DNA of 64,000 nt from Marsupella aquatica (lineage: Eukaryota; Marchantiophyta), in contig OZ316896.1 of NCBI GenBank assembly GCA_973895155.1, positions 19,344,001 through 19,408,000 of the forward strand. The letters run 5' to 3'. Made by a program: the position numbers and the translations under genes. This document shows positions 46,893 through 60,283 of the stretch, piece by piece (the first letter of the stretch is position 1; each line of letters starts with the position of its first letter). Below the pieces are notes generated by a model. The model was not told the DNA's origin and ran no database searches. It saw only the letters and a program-made list of their open reading frames with translations.

Positions 46893-49248
46893 ATTGATAG
46901 AACTCGTAGGTTACAAGTCTCCACTCAAATGACTTGTGATTAAGAGGGTCGAGTTGATTTCCATGCGTTTGTCTAAAGTGAGAGAACAAGACAATCAAAT
47001 TAATACTCTATGATCTCTCAAAGTTATTGAATGGACTTTCTTATAATTATTATTTTATTTGTCTTAGTATATTTTAATTCTAGAAAATGATGCCATTTCA
47101 TTCCTTCTAGTAGGTTGGATATCATCCTAGTTAACTTTGTCTAGACAGTATAGTCATTCCATTGTATTGGTGCTTAGTTAGATATCTTACTCAAGCTAAA
47201 TGTTTTGAATATAGATGCTATCCAAGCTTATATGTTATTACTAGATTCTATCTATTTTCCAACCAAATGAACACTTTTATCACCCAAATGTTTTTTAATA
47301 TCATCCAATTTAATATTTTATTTTCCCAAAATTTCATTTTTTTATCCCCAAATTTACATTTAATGATGCTTGAATTTTCATTTTTCATCTTCCAAATTTA
47401 CAATTTTCATGCCTAAAACTATGTTTTTAAATCGCCAAATTTCCCTATATCCTTTATAATTTCAGTTTTAATGAATATAGTGATTCACACCCAATAATAT
47501 ATATCACAGTATACCAACAACATACTTAAACCATCCAGGAGTTTCATAAATTATAGACTTTCAAAACATTATCTATTTATTTATTTTATCACTAATTTTA
47601 TTTATTATTTATTTCACTTCTGTGACTTCAAATGAGAATTAGATTTTAATTTTCTATTTTACCTAGAGCTTAGCTTTGGAACACATCAACAAGCCTATGT
47701 GTTATGAAACACTCCTACCATATGCCTAGATGATTTAGTGGTACAAAATATATAACAAATAGAGAAAAGAAATGCTGCTATAAGGAAACAAAGGGTCATT
47801 TATTTGAATGCAACTCTCTTGGCTGCATGGAAGTAGACATGTGAGTGCTAAATCTTGCATAAAAATCTGGAGCACTATCTATATTGGCCACCTTTCTACC
47901 ATCATGATGGTTGCAATCAAAAGTTGTGGAGTTTGCATGCTCAAATTGATATTCATGTAAAATAAAGTCAAGGACAAAAGCAATATTTTATGGCTTATAC
48001 TTGCCCAATGGTGGGGTTCAATATAGTAGGGTGCAAAATAATATACTTAAATTATCAAGAAAAACTTTTCTAAAAAAACTTGATAGGCACCCATGGAGAC
48101 CTATTTTGGTAACTATCAACTCTTCTTGTATAGTGCTTTGATGTTGTGTTGCTAGTTGTTGCTATGTCTTGCTAGATGTGGCTTTTTTCTGTGAGCATTC
48201 ATTTGATGCATTAATGTTGATGAGTGCCAATCAACCAATAGTTCATCTACATTAGGCTTAAACATCATACTCTTGCTAGAATAACTTTTTATGGTGGAAT
48301 AGACGTATCTCACAATGAAATGGTATATATCGCATACTATGTTGTATATTAACTGCAAAAATGTAATGTTGGGTGTAATGTATATCCCTCAAATGTGAGG
48401 ATGAGGGGGGGGGGGATGATGTAGTTATTTATGAATATATGATTCTATTGCCTCACAGTTGCGAAACTTTTAACTCACGAAGCCTTCCCTTTGGCTTTTT
48501 CTATCTGCTTTCACTGATTGTTCCTATCATTTTCACGCTTTTATTTCATAATTGTTTCAGCTAGGTTTTCCATCAAACATTTATATTTCTTATTGCATAT
48601 GATCATGTTGTTTGAGTCTCACCTGAGTCTCTAATGTCTACTTTGATGGGTCAATTTTCTATTGTAAAAAGAAAATACTGTGATCCCGACTGTGATTCCC
48701 CATCCGATCTTTAAGCCCTACTCAAAATTTCAATTTATATTTGAAAACTTCTCATCTAGCAAAATGCCTACAAGGCTCGTTTGAGGAATGATTGGCTACA
48801 ATGGGATTATGACTCCATAATTATTACAGAAGCTTTATATTGAGACAAAGCATATCATTCCAATTGTCAAAAAGAGTCATAAGCTTGTTGCCATTCTGAT
48901 GCTAAGAAAGGCCTTTGATCTAGTTCACACAATTTATGCATAGTGAAAACGTCCGGTCTATTGCATTGGCAACTTCCTAGGGAACATGCATCTTTGACCA
49001 CTAGGGTTAAACCACTTGTTTTGCCATACTATTTGTTACAGACCAAAATTTTATGATGCTTTCCTCCTCAAGGTGACCACCTTCGATCTGGTCTTCTGGG
49101 TTTTCAATGCCCCCTTGGAAAGCTGCCTGGCTGTTTCATTCTATATATGCCATCACACTTACAGATCAGGCTATAATCTTTCAAGACTAAAATTGTACGC
49201 ACCTGGTCCAGGGGTTGTCATAAAAGTGCGACTCAGAGGTTGTTGCTT
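46893..49248. other. AT-rich 3' flank, no gene
   Basis: Very AT-rich from 47030 to 48350. A 12-G run followed by ATGATGTAG at 48403-48423 resembles a polypurine tract next to an LTR start, but no matching LTR or retrotransposon coding was found. No gene recognised. Confidence 0.45.
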
Positions 49249-50190
49249 TTAGACAAAAAACTTCAAAGTATGGAAACGATTCATTTTCACAACAATCATC
49301 AAGTCATCAACATCCTCTATCCAAGGGTGTCTGCGCAGCTGATCAGCTGTCCATCTCAATTTTGGTTCTTTGATGAGACATTTGCTCACGAAATCGTGAG
49401 CATGCGGTTTATCCTCCCATCCATTTTTGGGAATTTCCACAGTGAGGTTGGAAGATGCTTGAGGTCCTTGATATTTGTTTTCTCCCAACCCTGAATTGCT
49501 GGAATGATGTAATCGTGCTTGTCGTCCCATGAGCATCTCACACACCAAGCAACCCACAGAAAAAACATCCATGGGAGGGCCCCATTCTGGCTGATTTGAG
49601 AAGCTTTCTGGAACTTTTTGTTGATCTCTTAGACGCACATAATGGTATTGAATCCATTGGGGAGTTTTGAGTTTAGAGTCCCAGCTGAGCCCTAAATCAC
49701 AAAGTTTTACCCTTTGATTACCAACTAAAACATTTGATCCATTGATGTTACCGTGGACAACCCCAATTGCATGCATAAATGAAATTGCATGGAGAAGGTC
49801 TCGTGTATACGCCTTGCAAACAGCTTCTGATAACTTTTGTGTCAGCAGCAATCGATTAAGATCCCCTTTGGGCATGTATTCTAGGAGAAGGTTCATTGTT
49901 CGTTTGTCCCCAAACTCTTTCACATGATCAGAGATTGATGTCCCAAAAAACTGGATGATTTGTGGACATTTGGAGAGACGTTCCAACATCTTCCTCTCAT
50001 TTGTGAGGCAATATAGGGCTTTGGTATTGTCCATAGGTACAGACTTGACGGCAATTTTTTGCTTGTCAACGCTGTCATGGTCAATCCCTTCAAAAATTGT
50101 GCTAGATGCTCCATGATAAATCAATCTGCCCCTTGACCAATTTCTCACTTGTTGAACAACCTCTTTACCTTTGATTGCGAGAATAGGCAT
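49249..50190 (-). CDS. MAPKKK-like protein kinase fold, probable pseudokinase
   Basis: Single exon, 313 codons from the first in-frame ATG (50190); plant MAPKKK17/18-type kinases also start just before the kinase domain, so it is likely full length. Kept: the VAIK lysine (IAVKSV, K49), the helix-C glutamate (E65), DVFSVGCL of subdomain IX and a C-terminal RHPWIEDV. Changed: the glycine loop is GRLIYHGASSTIFEG, the HRD-type loop is HGNINGSNVL with Asn148 in place of the catalytic Asp and Asn150 in place of Lys, DFG is DLG, and the APE segment is not recognisable. Phosphotransfer is therefore unlikely; a regulatory or scaffold role, or a recently dead gene, are the alternatives. The frame is fully open, which favours an expressed pseudokinase. 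Confidence 0.85.
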   Translation of the reverse strand: MPILAIKGKEVVQQVRNWSRGRLIYHGASSTIFEGIDHDSVDKQKIAVKSVPMDNTKALYCLTNERKMLERLSKCPQIIQFFGTSISDHVKEFGDKRTMNLLLEYMPKGDLNRLLLTQKLSEAVCKAYTRDLLHAISFMHAIGVVHGNINGSNVLVGNQRVKLCDLGLSWDSKLKTPQWIQYHYVRLRDQQKVPESFSNQPEWGPPMDVFSVGCLVCEMLMGRQARLHHSSNSGLGENKYQGPQASSNLTVEIPKNGWEDKPHAHDFVSKCLIKEPKLRWTADQLRRHPWIEDVDDLMIVVKMNRFHTLKFFV

Positions 50191-50202
50191 AGCAAGAAAC
50201 AA

Positions 50203-53200
50203 TTTGATTTGCTTTGCTGTACATGGTTACCCTAATTGATGAACATCAAACTATGAAAACTGGAGTAATCTTACTTGTGCCCTGCATCTGAGAAGGAAAT
50301 TAAGAAATCATGCAAAGATTTTTGCTTACACTCCAATGCCTTCCACCTGATTGTCCTACTTGCATGGAACAGAACTTACAGGGTTGTTGAATTAGTGTAT
50401 GGGGCAAACTGTAGCCACTTGGTAACCTCCTGCTGGGTTTGGTTAGTGGAGCTCTCACTGAAATACCACTCAGGAAGGGTGGTGAGTACTTTCCCCCCCA
50501 GGGTAGGATTTGAACAATTTAGAGAAGATTAAGGACAAGTCATCCATAAAACTTTGGATAAGTATTTGATGTGAAGGGAGGGTGAGCCGCCCAAGAGCCA
50601 CACAAATTAAACTAAGGTGACACTCGAAGAACAAAGAACAAGACAAACAACAAACAACGCAGGCCAATAAGCAAGGGATTGCCTCAGGATGTATATCATG
50701 ATAACGGTAATGAGCGGCTAACCTGGATGCCACTAAGAATGGTGCTAAGCTGGGTTGACTAAAATCTAATAGGATTTTGGTCTATCAGCTACAGTGTTCA
50801 TAAATCAGGATTGGGTGGTGAGTTAAGAAAATCAGTGTGAGAAGATATGGCTTACCTAGTCAAAAGTTAGCTATGTAAGAACTGGCAAGGGCAACCTTCT
50901 CCTCCAAACAAATTGTTCCTACAATTGTCTGGGTTGGGGCTAATGTGGTGATGTTCACCAATAGAAAAATAGAAATATTTGTCAATAAAAAAACCACTAC
51001 GGTCATCCTAGAATAGTTTTATCTAGAAAGGAGAGAACATTATGGTACTATGTCCAAGTATAGTGACAAAATAATTCATTAATTTTTTTTCAAGAAGGGG
51101 ACGTGAGGCTTGCCAAAACTGGGGCCAAAACCAAGGATCGAGGAACTCAACTACACTACCACTTAGCTTTGGTGTCACTGACTCCAAAGCCGAGCTCCCC
51201 TATGGTCCAGGCCTACAGAACAGCCACCCGGTAGGGACTAAGTATGGGGAGACTAGAGGGCAAGGAAGCGTTGCACTAGCAATGACGCCCAATGCGCTGA
51301 GCTAGTGACGCACGCTAAGGACCTAGACTAGCATTGAGAGCTGGTTGGGTCATGGGAAGGACTGAGCTCAGGGTAAACCATCCGGACCCTAGATGTACTT
51401 TGAGTTATGAAGGCTTGAGTGAGAGCTCATCTTGGGCCCAAGGCCAAAGAAGTTGACTTCATGCACAACCCGAGTGTCCAAACCATCGAGTGTCCAAACC
51501 ATGTACACTCACTGCCTAAACCCTAAGCGAAAGCCAGCCCAACCCTAGATTTTGGTTCAAATAGAACTTTGAGTTCTTTGTAAAATCTCACTTCCAATTT
51601 CTGCGAGGGTTTTGCCCTTGGACCATGGCTACACGGCCTCCTCCCTGTCCCTGCTGAGGTTTCACGGGTTTAAATTGCGAGACCTCAGTTTTGGAATCTG
51701 GCTTTTGAAATTTTTCTTAGTGAGCTGAATGTCGTTTTTAGCAGGTACACTTGATGGTATGCGGTTAGCTGTGAAGGTGCATAAGGGACGGATCCCACAA
51801 GGGAGTCCCACTCAACGAGAGCTGAACTGGGCCAACTTGGAGGTGATTGTTTGTCTTTCCTAGGCACCAGCCACAGCTTCGATCGAAATTTGGCTGGTAA
51901 ACTTTTTCATCTCATCTCATTGTGTGCAGTGGATTATCCACCTTGGTCAGAACATCAGTCTCTCCTTCGCTTACGTGCATTCTCAGGTGTTTTAGTTAGG
52001 GCCTTTTCCATTCGAGTGCAGCTGTTAAAAGATGGCATCGCTCTGTCCTAGCTGTGCTCTGCCGTTTCTGAAGCTAACTTGGAATGCCATACTTGCCGCT
52101 CGCATTTCTTTCTAGCTGCAACTTGTGTCTCAGGAATGGTTTTGAGAATGAGGCTGATCTACGTAGGATGGAATTAATCCCCGATAGCCCCTTCCACCAG
52201 TTGCATCACGTTACGCCAAAGTTACAGATATAGGAGGTGATCCAGGCTTGCTGCTGAAAAAGCAAGGAGGAACACAAAAGAGTGATATGCTGGGTAGATG
52301 GAAGACGATCTGAGAAGGTAGGAGGACAGAAGCAGACCCTGAGACTAGAGAAGATCTGAAGATGTCGGAGATCCTTGTTTCAGCACTTTCTTCCATTCAA
52401 GAGAAGCTCGATGTAACGTTTATGAATATGATGTATGATTTCTCTCACTACGTGTTCAGGTTGAGCTGTCTCGTTTGGACGTGGTGGCTTTTGGATTTTG
52501 GAATTTGGAATTTGTATTTTATTGTTTGTTTTGGTGGGTTTTAAAATATCTTTGTCAATCTTGTTTTTCATCCAAGCTACAAAATTCTGGAGCAGGTTAG
52601 GTCACTTTGTAACACTGATTTTGAGCATGATTGACCTGTTATTTGTTATCTGACTTCAATGAAAATCATACTGTCCCTGTTTTCTGATCGAATATCAGCA
52701 AATTCTGCCACAGTAGACCTCAACGCTTTCCCCGGGGAGACAGGTGGATCTCTCATTTAGTCCCATCTCTCCTCTATTGCTGATACTGCTCACTTACCTG
52801 GACTGCATTCTCTGAAGACATGCGCCATTACTGTCGGAGTTGTGAAAACAGAGAGAAAAGCTGCAGTCAGTGCCTTATAACCAGCTTGAAGTGGGTCTAT
52901 TGACAATGGTCTGGGATCGTCGAGAGAGTGGGTTTTTGTCATTGCTTTCAGAGACCAGCTGGGATCTCTACAGAGATGAATTTAGCCTTGCCACTCAGGA
53001 TTGAAGCGAGGAAGGTTTAGAAGTGATTGCTACTGAGGGAAGAAATGAACTACTGAAAGCCTGAAGAAGTGAAGGGACTGGGATCACTGAAAGGAAACCA
53101 CGTTTTGTGCGCTTAGAACTTAAATTTTATTCTGTTGCCTTCTTGGGCACCTTCTGCCTGCCACCAAAAACAAACTGGGTAGCCGCGTTTTCCTCGTCCT

Positions 53201-55880
53201 CGCTTTCGTTCTAAGCGGGGTTCTAAGCAAATAGCAGCTCTGTTGAAGTTTGCAATTCTGACTAGGATAAAGTCAGAGGGTCTCCATCGAGGGTTCTCTG
53301 ACTACAGATGGTGATTAGGAGTAAGTTGCTGAAAATATTCCACCCAGCGTAAGGAAAGATTAGATGAGAAGCAACGTACTTTACGGAGTACCTTTCAATT
53401 AAATTTGTTGTTTTATGAGCGAATGGAAGCGAAATCCATCAATTGACATCTTCTTTTTGACCCAGCAGTTGACATAATCGGTACGCTTGGCACGTAACAT
53501 GTCAATTGGCAAATGTGAATCATGGATTATCACAGTGAGAGATCACTGCTCTACGAGGGCAATGCTGCAGGCTCGCAAGCCTGTAACTAAAGCCAGGATA
53601 AACAATCACCAGCCTACTTTGCGTAATACTACCACTTGCTATTGAGGCAGCTGGTCTCTTACTCAGGAAATGGAAGGGAAGTCCACCAAATTGACGTAGT
53701 CACTTTTTCTTGGTTGGGTTTCAAAATTATAGATGAAGCAGACGAACAAACAGAAAACGGCGGCCGAGAACCTTTTACTTCGTCACCAGACGAGACAACA
53801 GGAAAGGAATAAGCGACCGGGTTTTGGTGTGTGTGACTTGTTCAGTGGAAGCGACAAGTCGGGGGCCATGATTCCATCTGAAAGCAACCACGGCAATTGG
53901 ACACACCAGTTGACGTAATCCGTGATGTTGATTTCATTCACTAGCTTGCCACCGAGCATGTCGTCAATTGGCAAATGTCTATTACGCTGTCCACCGGGGC
54001 AAGGTGGCAGGCCCCAGGTAAGTCCGGGACAACAAGTTATACAGTTTTTGACTACTTCTTGACAACTAGTATTTATGAGAAAATTCATGTCACAATGCAG
54101 CAGAACACAATATTGCTCAAGGTCTGACACAGGGAAAGAGTCAACTGTACAGAATCTGTGCATCTTGAGCCAGCGAACAAAGGAATTTAACACAGATCAT
54201 GAAAGGTAACGAAACTGCAACTCCAAAAATGAAAGATTGTGTTAACAGAGCAGAACAGGATTGTCATGCCCTCTCATTCTGGTGATTGCGCCGCCACGTT
54301 AAGTGTCATTTTTTTACGTAGCTCAATGTGACAATAAGCGATGACATAGTGAGTGAGCAAACGTGATGATACGCGATGACATATCCTCCCGCATATACTG
54401 CGAACAATCAGTGATCTGGGCATCGATAACCGATAAGGACCTGTACTGTTTCGATGGCAGAGGACTGACATTTGTGGCTTTACATAATGTTTTTCCAAGA
54501 ATTAGCTGAAATACTCTCAGCAATCGGTAAAGGGACCCATCAACTCTAATCTGGAAGCCATCAAACTGGGCCTACAGTACTTATAGAGTACCTCCACACA
54601 CCTAATGTTCGTTTTTAGTACATAGTCAGTGACGCCACAACGTACCTCCAGAGTGCCTTTCTACCTGAGAAGACAACTCTGAGCCTGTATACGTCCACCT
54701 CCAAATTCCGCGTATTACTTCTTATTGATCGCCTCTTACTGTCAGCTCTTCTGTACATTGACTTCCTGTTGCGCCTTTTGTACCAGCTTCTTGTTGAAAC
54801 TAATTAAGACTATTTAAGATGCTCCCGAATGATACAGGTTATTGAATCGATCATATTGTGGTGACAATCCGTTAGTGGTGCAGGTTGGCGTCTCTATGCA
54901 CTATCTACAGGGAAGGGTGTTCGCTTTTTTCTCCTTTCTCGAGAGAAATTTTGATTAATTGGAATTGTTCGTTCCAGGGGAGTACTCACGACAGAATGCC
55001 TGCATTGGCGCATTTCGGCAGTCTTTCTTGTTAGAGCACCCACACAATACAACAGAAAAGGTTGAAAAGCAGTTTGACTTCCAGAATGTGATCATGGGAC
55101 GATTCTAATGCCAAGAATTGAACGTGTTGTCTCCAAGCGCATCAGACCTGCAAATTTTTGAAGTGGGCGAATAGATCTTCTTTGTAGCTAGCAAATTGAA
55201 TGAAGCTAGCGACAAGGAGAGGAATTTGAAGCATGGTTCGAGAAGTTGAAATGTGGCTTCAAACGAGCTCGATATTAAGTTGCAGCTGGAGCACTCTTTG
55301 CGGATAACCACAGAGGATCGAATATTTGAGAATGTCAAAACCTTTTGTACATATTGACCATTGATTCCGAATGAAGCAGAAAGTGCTGAGCTACTGATTC
55401 TCTCTAAGAACTCTGGCGCTGAGAAGATTCTACTGTTTTAAGCTTCCTTGCCAAAATGAGAGGCATATGTCAGTCGGACTTAAATTCCGTGGGAGCCCTT
55501 GCCAACATGCTAAAGAAGCCAGCCTTTACGAAGTAATCACAACTAGCTAGGTACAAGCCAAGTAGGGAGGAATTTCTACAATAAGTCAATGAAAATATCG
55601 CGAAGGTTGACACGTATGTTGTGTCCAGATTACCAAATTAAGGTCGGAAAGAGATTCGAAGTGCACCGACTAGTGATCAATGTTCATTATGTTGTGACAT
55701 CATATTACTTTACTATTATTTTTCCTTGAATACGGAAAGCTAGCTCACGTTTCCAATAGAGGATAGGGGATAACTACTGAGAAGCACCTCTGTAGGGTAG
55801 CCCACAAGGGGATCATACCCAATACGAAGAGGGAGAGAGGGTTGGACCAGAGCCCCACAGACGACAAGCCAGGGGTTGAG
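50203..55880. other. Long stretch without a recognised gene
   Basis: Short frames at 50470-50733 (-), 52380-52571 (-), 53783-54193 (-), 54274-54498 (-) and 55105-55338 (-) show no domains. A telobox-type CTAAACCCTAAG lies near 51526. Around 53450-53950 the words TTGACGTAATC / TTGGCAAATGT recur. Unannotated non-coding transcripts cannot be excluded. Confidence 0.45.
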
Positions 55881-55899
55881 AAGAAACCAGGACTCCCAA

Positions 55900-56145
55900 C
55901 AACCTTTGCATGTGGAAGGGATTAAACCTGGGACAGGCCAGCTGAGGACAAACCAGGACTCCCACCATTACACCACATTCACACTCACCCTCCACAACTC
56001 TTGCATGTGGAGGAGATTAAACCTGGGACCTCTCGATTCTAGGCTCTTCCCCTCCCACCACTTACACCCATTCACACTCACCCTCCACAACCCTTGCATG
56101 TGGAGGGGATTAAACATGGGACCTCTGGAGTCTCGATTCTAGACT
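55900..56145. repeat. Three tandem units of about 94 bp
   Basis: The key TTGCATGTGGA(G/A)GGGATTAAA then C(C/A)TGGGAC lies at 55906, 56001 and 56094. Preceding CACATTCACACTCACCCTCCACAA is shared by the last two units. No coding or tRNA structure supported. Confidence 0.8.
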
Positions 56146-57669
56146 CATCCCCTAGCCAACTTACAGTGCCAGTTGGTTAACAAGTTACTTTTTTGCATTG
56201 AAGCTTTCAATTGAACATACTACGACGAATGTGGCTGACGTAATGAGACAAAGCCCAACGTGAACGACAACTCCACAAGGGTCAAATGACTCAGCGTGCC
56301 GGGGAATCAACTGAATTGTTTTTAATGAACAACGAGATAACGTAGGGACACGGATGTTAGCGACAACTGTCAACTAGTTTCTCTTGAACCCAGGATATTT
56401 CAGTAGCTTCACAGTGGCAGTTCACTCTACCCTGGTTAACACTCAATTGTACCTTCCTGGCAGTTTATAATCGTCGAAAATATTGATACCACTTGTGTGG
56501 ACTAATTTTTCATTCATAATTCAATGAAGAATGCATGGCCCAATGCCAGACACTTCGCACTGAGAAATTGTGTTGCTGACTCGTTCGACTCACAATTGTC
56601 GTGACGTACTTGGATGATGTTGATATCCAACTTGTTGCCTTTAACGATATTTAATTATACCGAGTAAATTTAGATATGCTGCGGGACTGTAACGGTAAGA
56701 CAAGTTCGATGCACTAGCAGCCAGGCGGAAACAAATCATGAACAGAAACGAGCAAAAACCGGACAAATAACCTGTAGAAGGAAGAAACGGGGCATCAATA
56801 ACACTGTACTATACTCCAATTTCGGTTTGTAACAAATACTCCCTTTGAAGCTTCATTTGTAGATCGGATGCGTTTTATCGCCAACAATCTGGTCAGAGAG
56901 CATTGTGGGCCATAACTCCCCAAACAAGGGACTAGCTCGAGTTTTGACAGTACTATCGTTGTCCTAGTAAGATATTTCATCTTACTATTTTTTCTAACAT
57001 TGGAGAAGACGTTTCATAATTCCTCTATCCAAATCTGGCACATTCTTCTCCATAAAAGCAAACCAGATTACAAAGAGTAATATCAAGTCGGGCATCTAGT
57101 TTTCGGGAAAACAACTAAAATTAGAATACAGAAATCCACTAGTGCACAGCTTTTTGGGAAAAACGAGCGAGAGTATAGGCCGGTCAATTGGCCAGAAAGT
57201 TTGCGAAAAAGGTTTGGCTGTATAGCTCCTGTTCTAGAATTTATTTATATGTAGTAGTAATTAAACAGCCAGCAACAGCGAAGGCCGAACGTGAGCTATA
57301 CTACGTAGCAGACAACGATCAATTTCTGAATTAAAGATCCAAGATTGTTAACTAAATTTCTCAATCAGTGATGACAGGGAAATTCCGAACTATCGTTATG
57401 TACTTGTCTCACTTTGTCGAACTAGCCTTGCATTCTATTTCCTTCTATAAATCATGCGAATCACATTCAATGCCGTCGCGCCTGCTCCTTAGCCTGCTCC
57501 ATTAGTTGGTGGCTGTCGGTAGCCAGTAGTTGCAGGTTCGATGCCCGAAAAATGAAACTGAATACCTTTAAAAAACAGTTGTAGACATCCTGCAGTCCAT
57601 GGGCTAATGGTAGAATTCGAGTGGGGGTGACTCAGGTGTTGGGTCCAAAGCTCATAGTCAGCATTTTTC

Positions 57670-57870
57670 CACATGCTCCCCAAAAGTGGGGCTCCGAGAA
57701 CTCTATTTATACTCGGAATTTTTTTTATTGCAAGAGGGTTTCCACATATAATCCCCCAAAAGTTTATTCCGGCACATGCCCCCCAAAAGTGGGGTTCAGT
57801 GGCCTTTACTTTCTCAGGACTTTTTTTGGTTCCAGCAGAGTTTACATACATAATCTCCCAAAAGTGGGGT
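57670..57870. repeat. Diverged repeats with CCCCAAAAGTGGGG cores
   Basis: Near-palindromic CCCCAAAAGTGGGG cores at about 57677 and 57781, a third CTCCCAAAAGTGGGG at about 57855, and a damaged one near 57752, with related flanks (TTTTTTT, AGAG/AGGG, TTTACATA/TTCCACATA). A minus-strand frame across them is repetitive and not considered a gene. Confidence 0.6.
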
Positions 57871-57918
57871 TCAGCAGCTTCTCGTGACACTCAGAACTTC
57901 CCTGTCAATAATCACTAA

Positions 57919-58906
57919 AATCCAAAAGAGCTACATAACACTATTAAATGGTGCACATGTTACATTGGAAGTGAGTTGCATTCTCGTGTCTACATGTGAG
58001 GACGAATGTATCGACCCGTTCAATTTTCGGGTCTAGTTATTCGAGCCGCTTATGTCACGAAATAGTGTCGAAATCGTTCAAAAGATTCTGACCCGTCGTT
58101 TGCTAGACCTCGTGCCGTAGCTATATTGCAGCGAAGGACGGTAATCGAAATTCGCCATACCGTCGAACGATGGCGAATTTGCACAATTCTTATTTGTACT
58201 TTTATGGACGATTGCTTCCGATTAATTTTCAAGATCATGTTGTTCGATCAGACCTCTTCTGTGATTTCTCTGTTGTACACAGCACAGAAAGATTCAACTA
58301 CACTATCATTGTTTAGACGACATTATAGCTGTGAACTGGACGAAAGGTCTTATCAGGCTTTCTATGTCCAATTCAGAGTCCACAGATCGTTTCCTTACCT
58401 TGTGCAGTATCTGCGAATTGTTTCAAACGGCTATTTCCAGCATCAAACGTCTCAACTCGCCGAACACATTTATGTATTGAAAGGGAATAGTATCACAACG
58501 ACGGTGTATAGACCAGCAAGAGAAGAGACCAAGAAACCTTCATAGCCGAGAAGAGATCGATTCAAGAGTGGTAGAGTTGAAAAGCTGGCGAGTCCATAGC
58601 TACGGCTGTGGATACGTAATCAAAGTTCCACATGAGACAGCTCATTGCCGAAAATTTCAATCAAAGATCGTGCTAATTGGTTTTATACGATGCAATTAAG
58701 CTGGTATGAACAACATTTAGTTATTTTATTATCCGTAACACTGCGATTCTAATAATTTCTCCCCCCATGATATACAAAGGGTGCTCAAATTCGGACCGCA
58801 AGAATTCTGTACATAGTCGATGGTAACAGCAACAATCCTTGCTATAGTCGACGTTCACAGCAACACCCCTTGCTGGTTTGCTGCACTGTGGGCATAGCTA
58901 TAGCTT
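57919..58906. other. Intergenic, no gene recognised
   Basis: A 139-codon plus-strand frame at 58126-58545 has no recognisable domain or splice context. Confidence 0.4.
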
Positions 58907-59100
58907 TCAAAACGGACACCTCGACTGTCAAGCCTGGTCCAAAGGCTAAAAACATTTCCCTCAGAGCTCCTTAGAACTCTCTTTGTTATGCAGTTTCTCT
59001 CAACGATCAGATAATCTAGGATGAACGGCAGAGCGCCACATCCCTGGTGGCTTTCATCGTCTCGAACTTCAAACTCATTGAGGATGGCACGAAGTAACCA
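58907..59100 (-). pseudogene. Truncated type III polyketide synthase duplicate (C-terminal piece)
   Basis: Minus-strand remnant matching the last part of the intact gene just beside it. It retains [15 protein letters not shown] (58951-58907), a block matching the Cys-rich linker near 59000, and a piece reading like SMSLKFETMKATRDV (59085-59048). Deletions and frameshifts separate the blocks and the N-terminal three quarters are absent. It lies directly downstream of the intact gene, so it is probably the relic of a tandem array. Confidence 0.8.
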
Positions 59101-59116
59101 TATGTTGCTAGGAAAG

Positions 59117-60283
59117 TTATTCTATGGGCCTGGCAATAGCTTTCAGCACGGATACCTCGACTGTCAAGCCGGGTCCGAAGGCTACGACGATTCCCCACTC
59201 AGCTCCTTCTCCGGTTGTCGTGCAGTTCTTCTCCGTCGACAGATTTCTCATTTGGTCCAGAACGAACAGCACACTCGCGCCAGACATATTGCCGTAGTCG
59301 TAGAGAACATCCCTAGTAGCTTTCAGCTTCTCGGGCTTCAAGCTGAGGGCCTTCTCCAGCTCATCGAGGATTGCACGACCTCCAGGATGCACACACCAGA
59401 AAATATCGTTCCAGCCAGGATTCCCAGTCATTTGAGACTGAGCAGCATTGAATATCGGTAGTGTATTCCTTGAAATGATGCCGGGAACGTCCTTCAGCAG
59501 ATGAAACATCAGACCAGCTTGGGTCAGGCGCCCTTCGATCGCACCATCACTCTCGGGTAGGATGGTTTCTCCCGACCAATGGATTTCAAAAAGTGGTCTC
59601 TCCACTTTCAGGGGATCAGAGCCGATGATAAGAACTGAGGATCCGTCACCGAAGATGGCCGACCCGACCAAGTTGTCCATATGCTCCTCGCTCGGGGCCC
59701 TGAATGTCACACAAGTGAGCTCGCTCACAACTGTGAGAACCCGTGCGCCTTTGTTGTTCTCGGCCAAGTCCTTCGCCACACGGAGGACAGTGGCTCCCCC
59801 GAAGCATCCTTGCTGATACAGCATGGTTCGCTTCACCGAGGGCTCAAGACCAAGGAGTCTGGTGAGTGTGAGATCCGCTCCAGGCATGTTGACTCCGCTG
59901 GTGGTCGCAAAAACGACGTGGGTAATCTGGTCCCTGGGTTGGCCCCATTCCTTGAGAGCCTGCTCCGCTGCCTTTGCTGCCAGCCGAGGTACCTCTTTGA
60001 TCGCTATGTCCTGACGACAATCCAGAGAGGCATCCTTGTAGGTACACATCGACGGATTGGCCTTGAGAACCTCCTCCGTGCAATGGAAGTACCTCTGCTG
60101 GATTCCAGAGTTTTTGCAGATACGTGCAAACTTGGCCTTCAGCGCCGTCTTCTCATTGCAGTTGGTGATATCGAAATAGAAATCGGGGTACTCACTCTGA
60201 GGATACGCAGTGGGGGGAACAGCTTTCCCAATTGCGAGCACGACAGCTGGCCCTTCAGCCCTCTGATGCTTGTAGTCGGCCAT
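59117..60283 (-). CDS. Type III polyketide synthase (chalcone synthase superfamily)
   Basis: Intact single-exon gene, 388 codons, the usual chalcone-synthase length. Condenses a CoA starter with malonyl-CoA. The catalytic triad is present: Cys160 in QQGCFGG, His299 in CVHPGGRAI and Asn332 in YGNMSG, and the gatekeeper Phe211 in AIFGDG, matching alfalfa CHS2 Cys164, His303, Asn336 and Phe215. The Thr of TCVTFRAP is kept. The GFGPG loop reads AFGPG, and [12 protein letters not shown] differs from the typical chalcone synthase sequence, so the product may be another polyketide (for example a stilbenecarboxylate, pyrone or long-chain type) rather than naringenin chalcone. The frame extends 11 codons upstream from a TTG; the ATG at 60283 is chosen. 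The family's common intron near Cys60 is absent. Confidence 0.93.
   Translation of the reverse strand: MADYKHQRAEGPAVVLAIGKAVPPTAYPQSEYPDFYFDITNCNEKTALKAKFARICKNSGIQQRYFHCTEEVLKANPSMCTYKDASLDCRQDIAIKEVPRLAAKAAEQALKEWGQPRDQITHVVFATTSGVNMPGADLTLTRLLGLEPSVKRTMLYQQGCFGGATVLRVAKDLAENNKGARVLTVVSELTCVTFRAPSEEHMDNLVGSAIFGDGSSVLIIGSDPLKVERPLFEIHWSGETILPESDGAIEGRLTQAGLMFHLLKDVPGIISRNTLPIFNAAQSQMTGNPGWNDIFWCVHPGGRAILDELEKALSLKPEKLKATRDVLYDYGNMSGASVLFVLDQMRNLSTEKNCTTTGEGAEWGIVVAFGPGLTVEVSVLKAIARPIE

Noticed and set aside
48403-48430. Polypurine tract and LTR start of a retrotransposon
   Set aside because: Only the G-run followed by ATGATGTAG was seen; no second LTR, primer site or gag/pol coding was found.
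57480-57630. tRNA-like pieces (GGTTCGATGCCCG, GGGCTAATGGTAGAATTC)
   Set aside because: No acceptor stem or anticodon arm could be paired around them.
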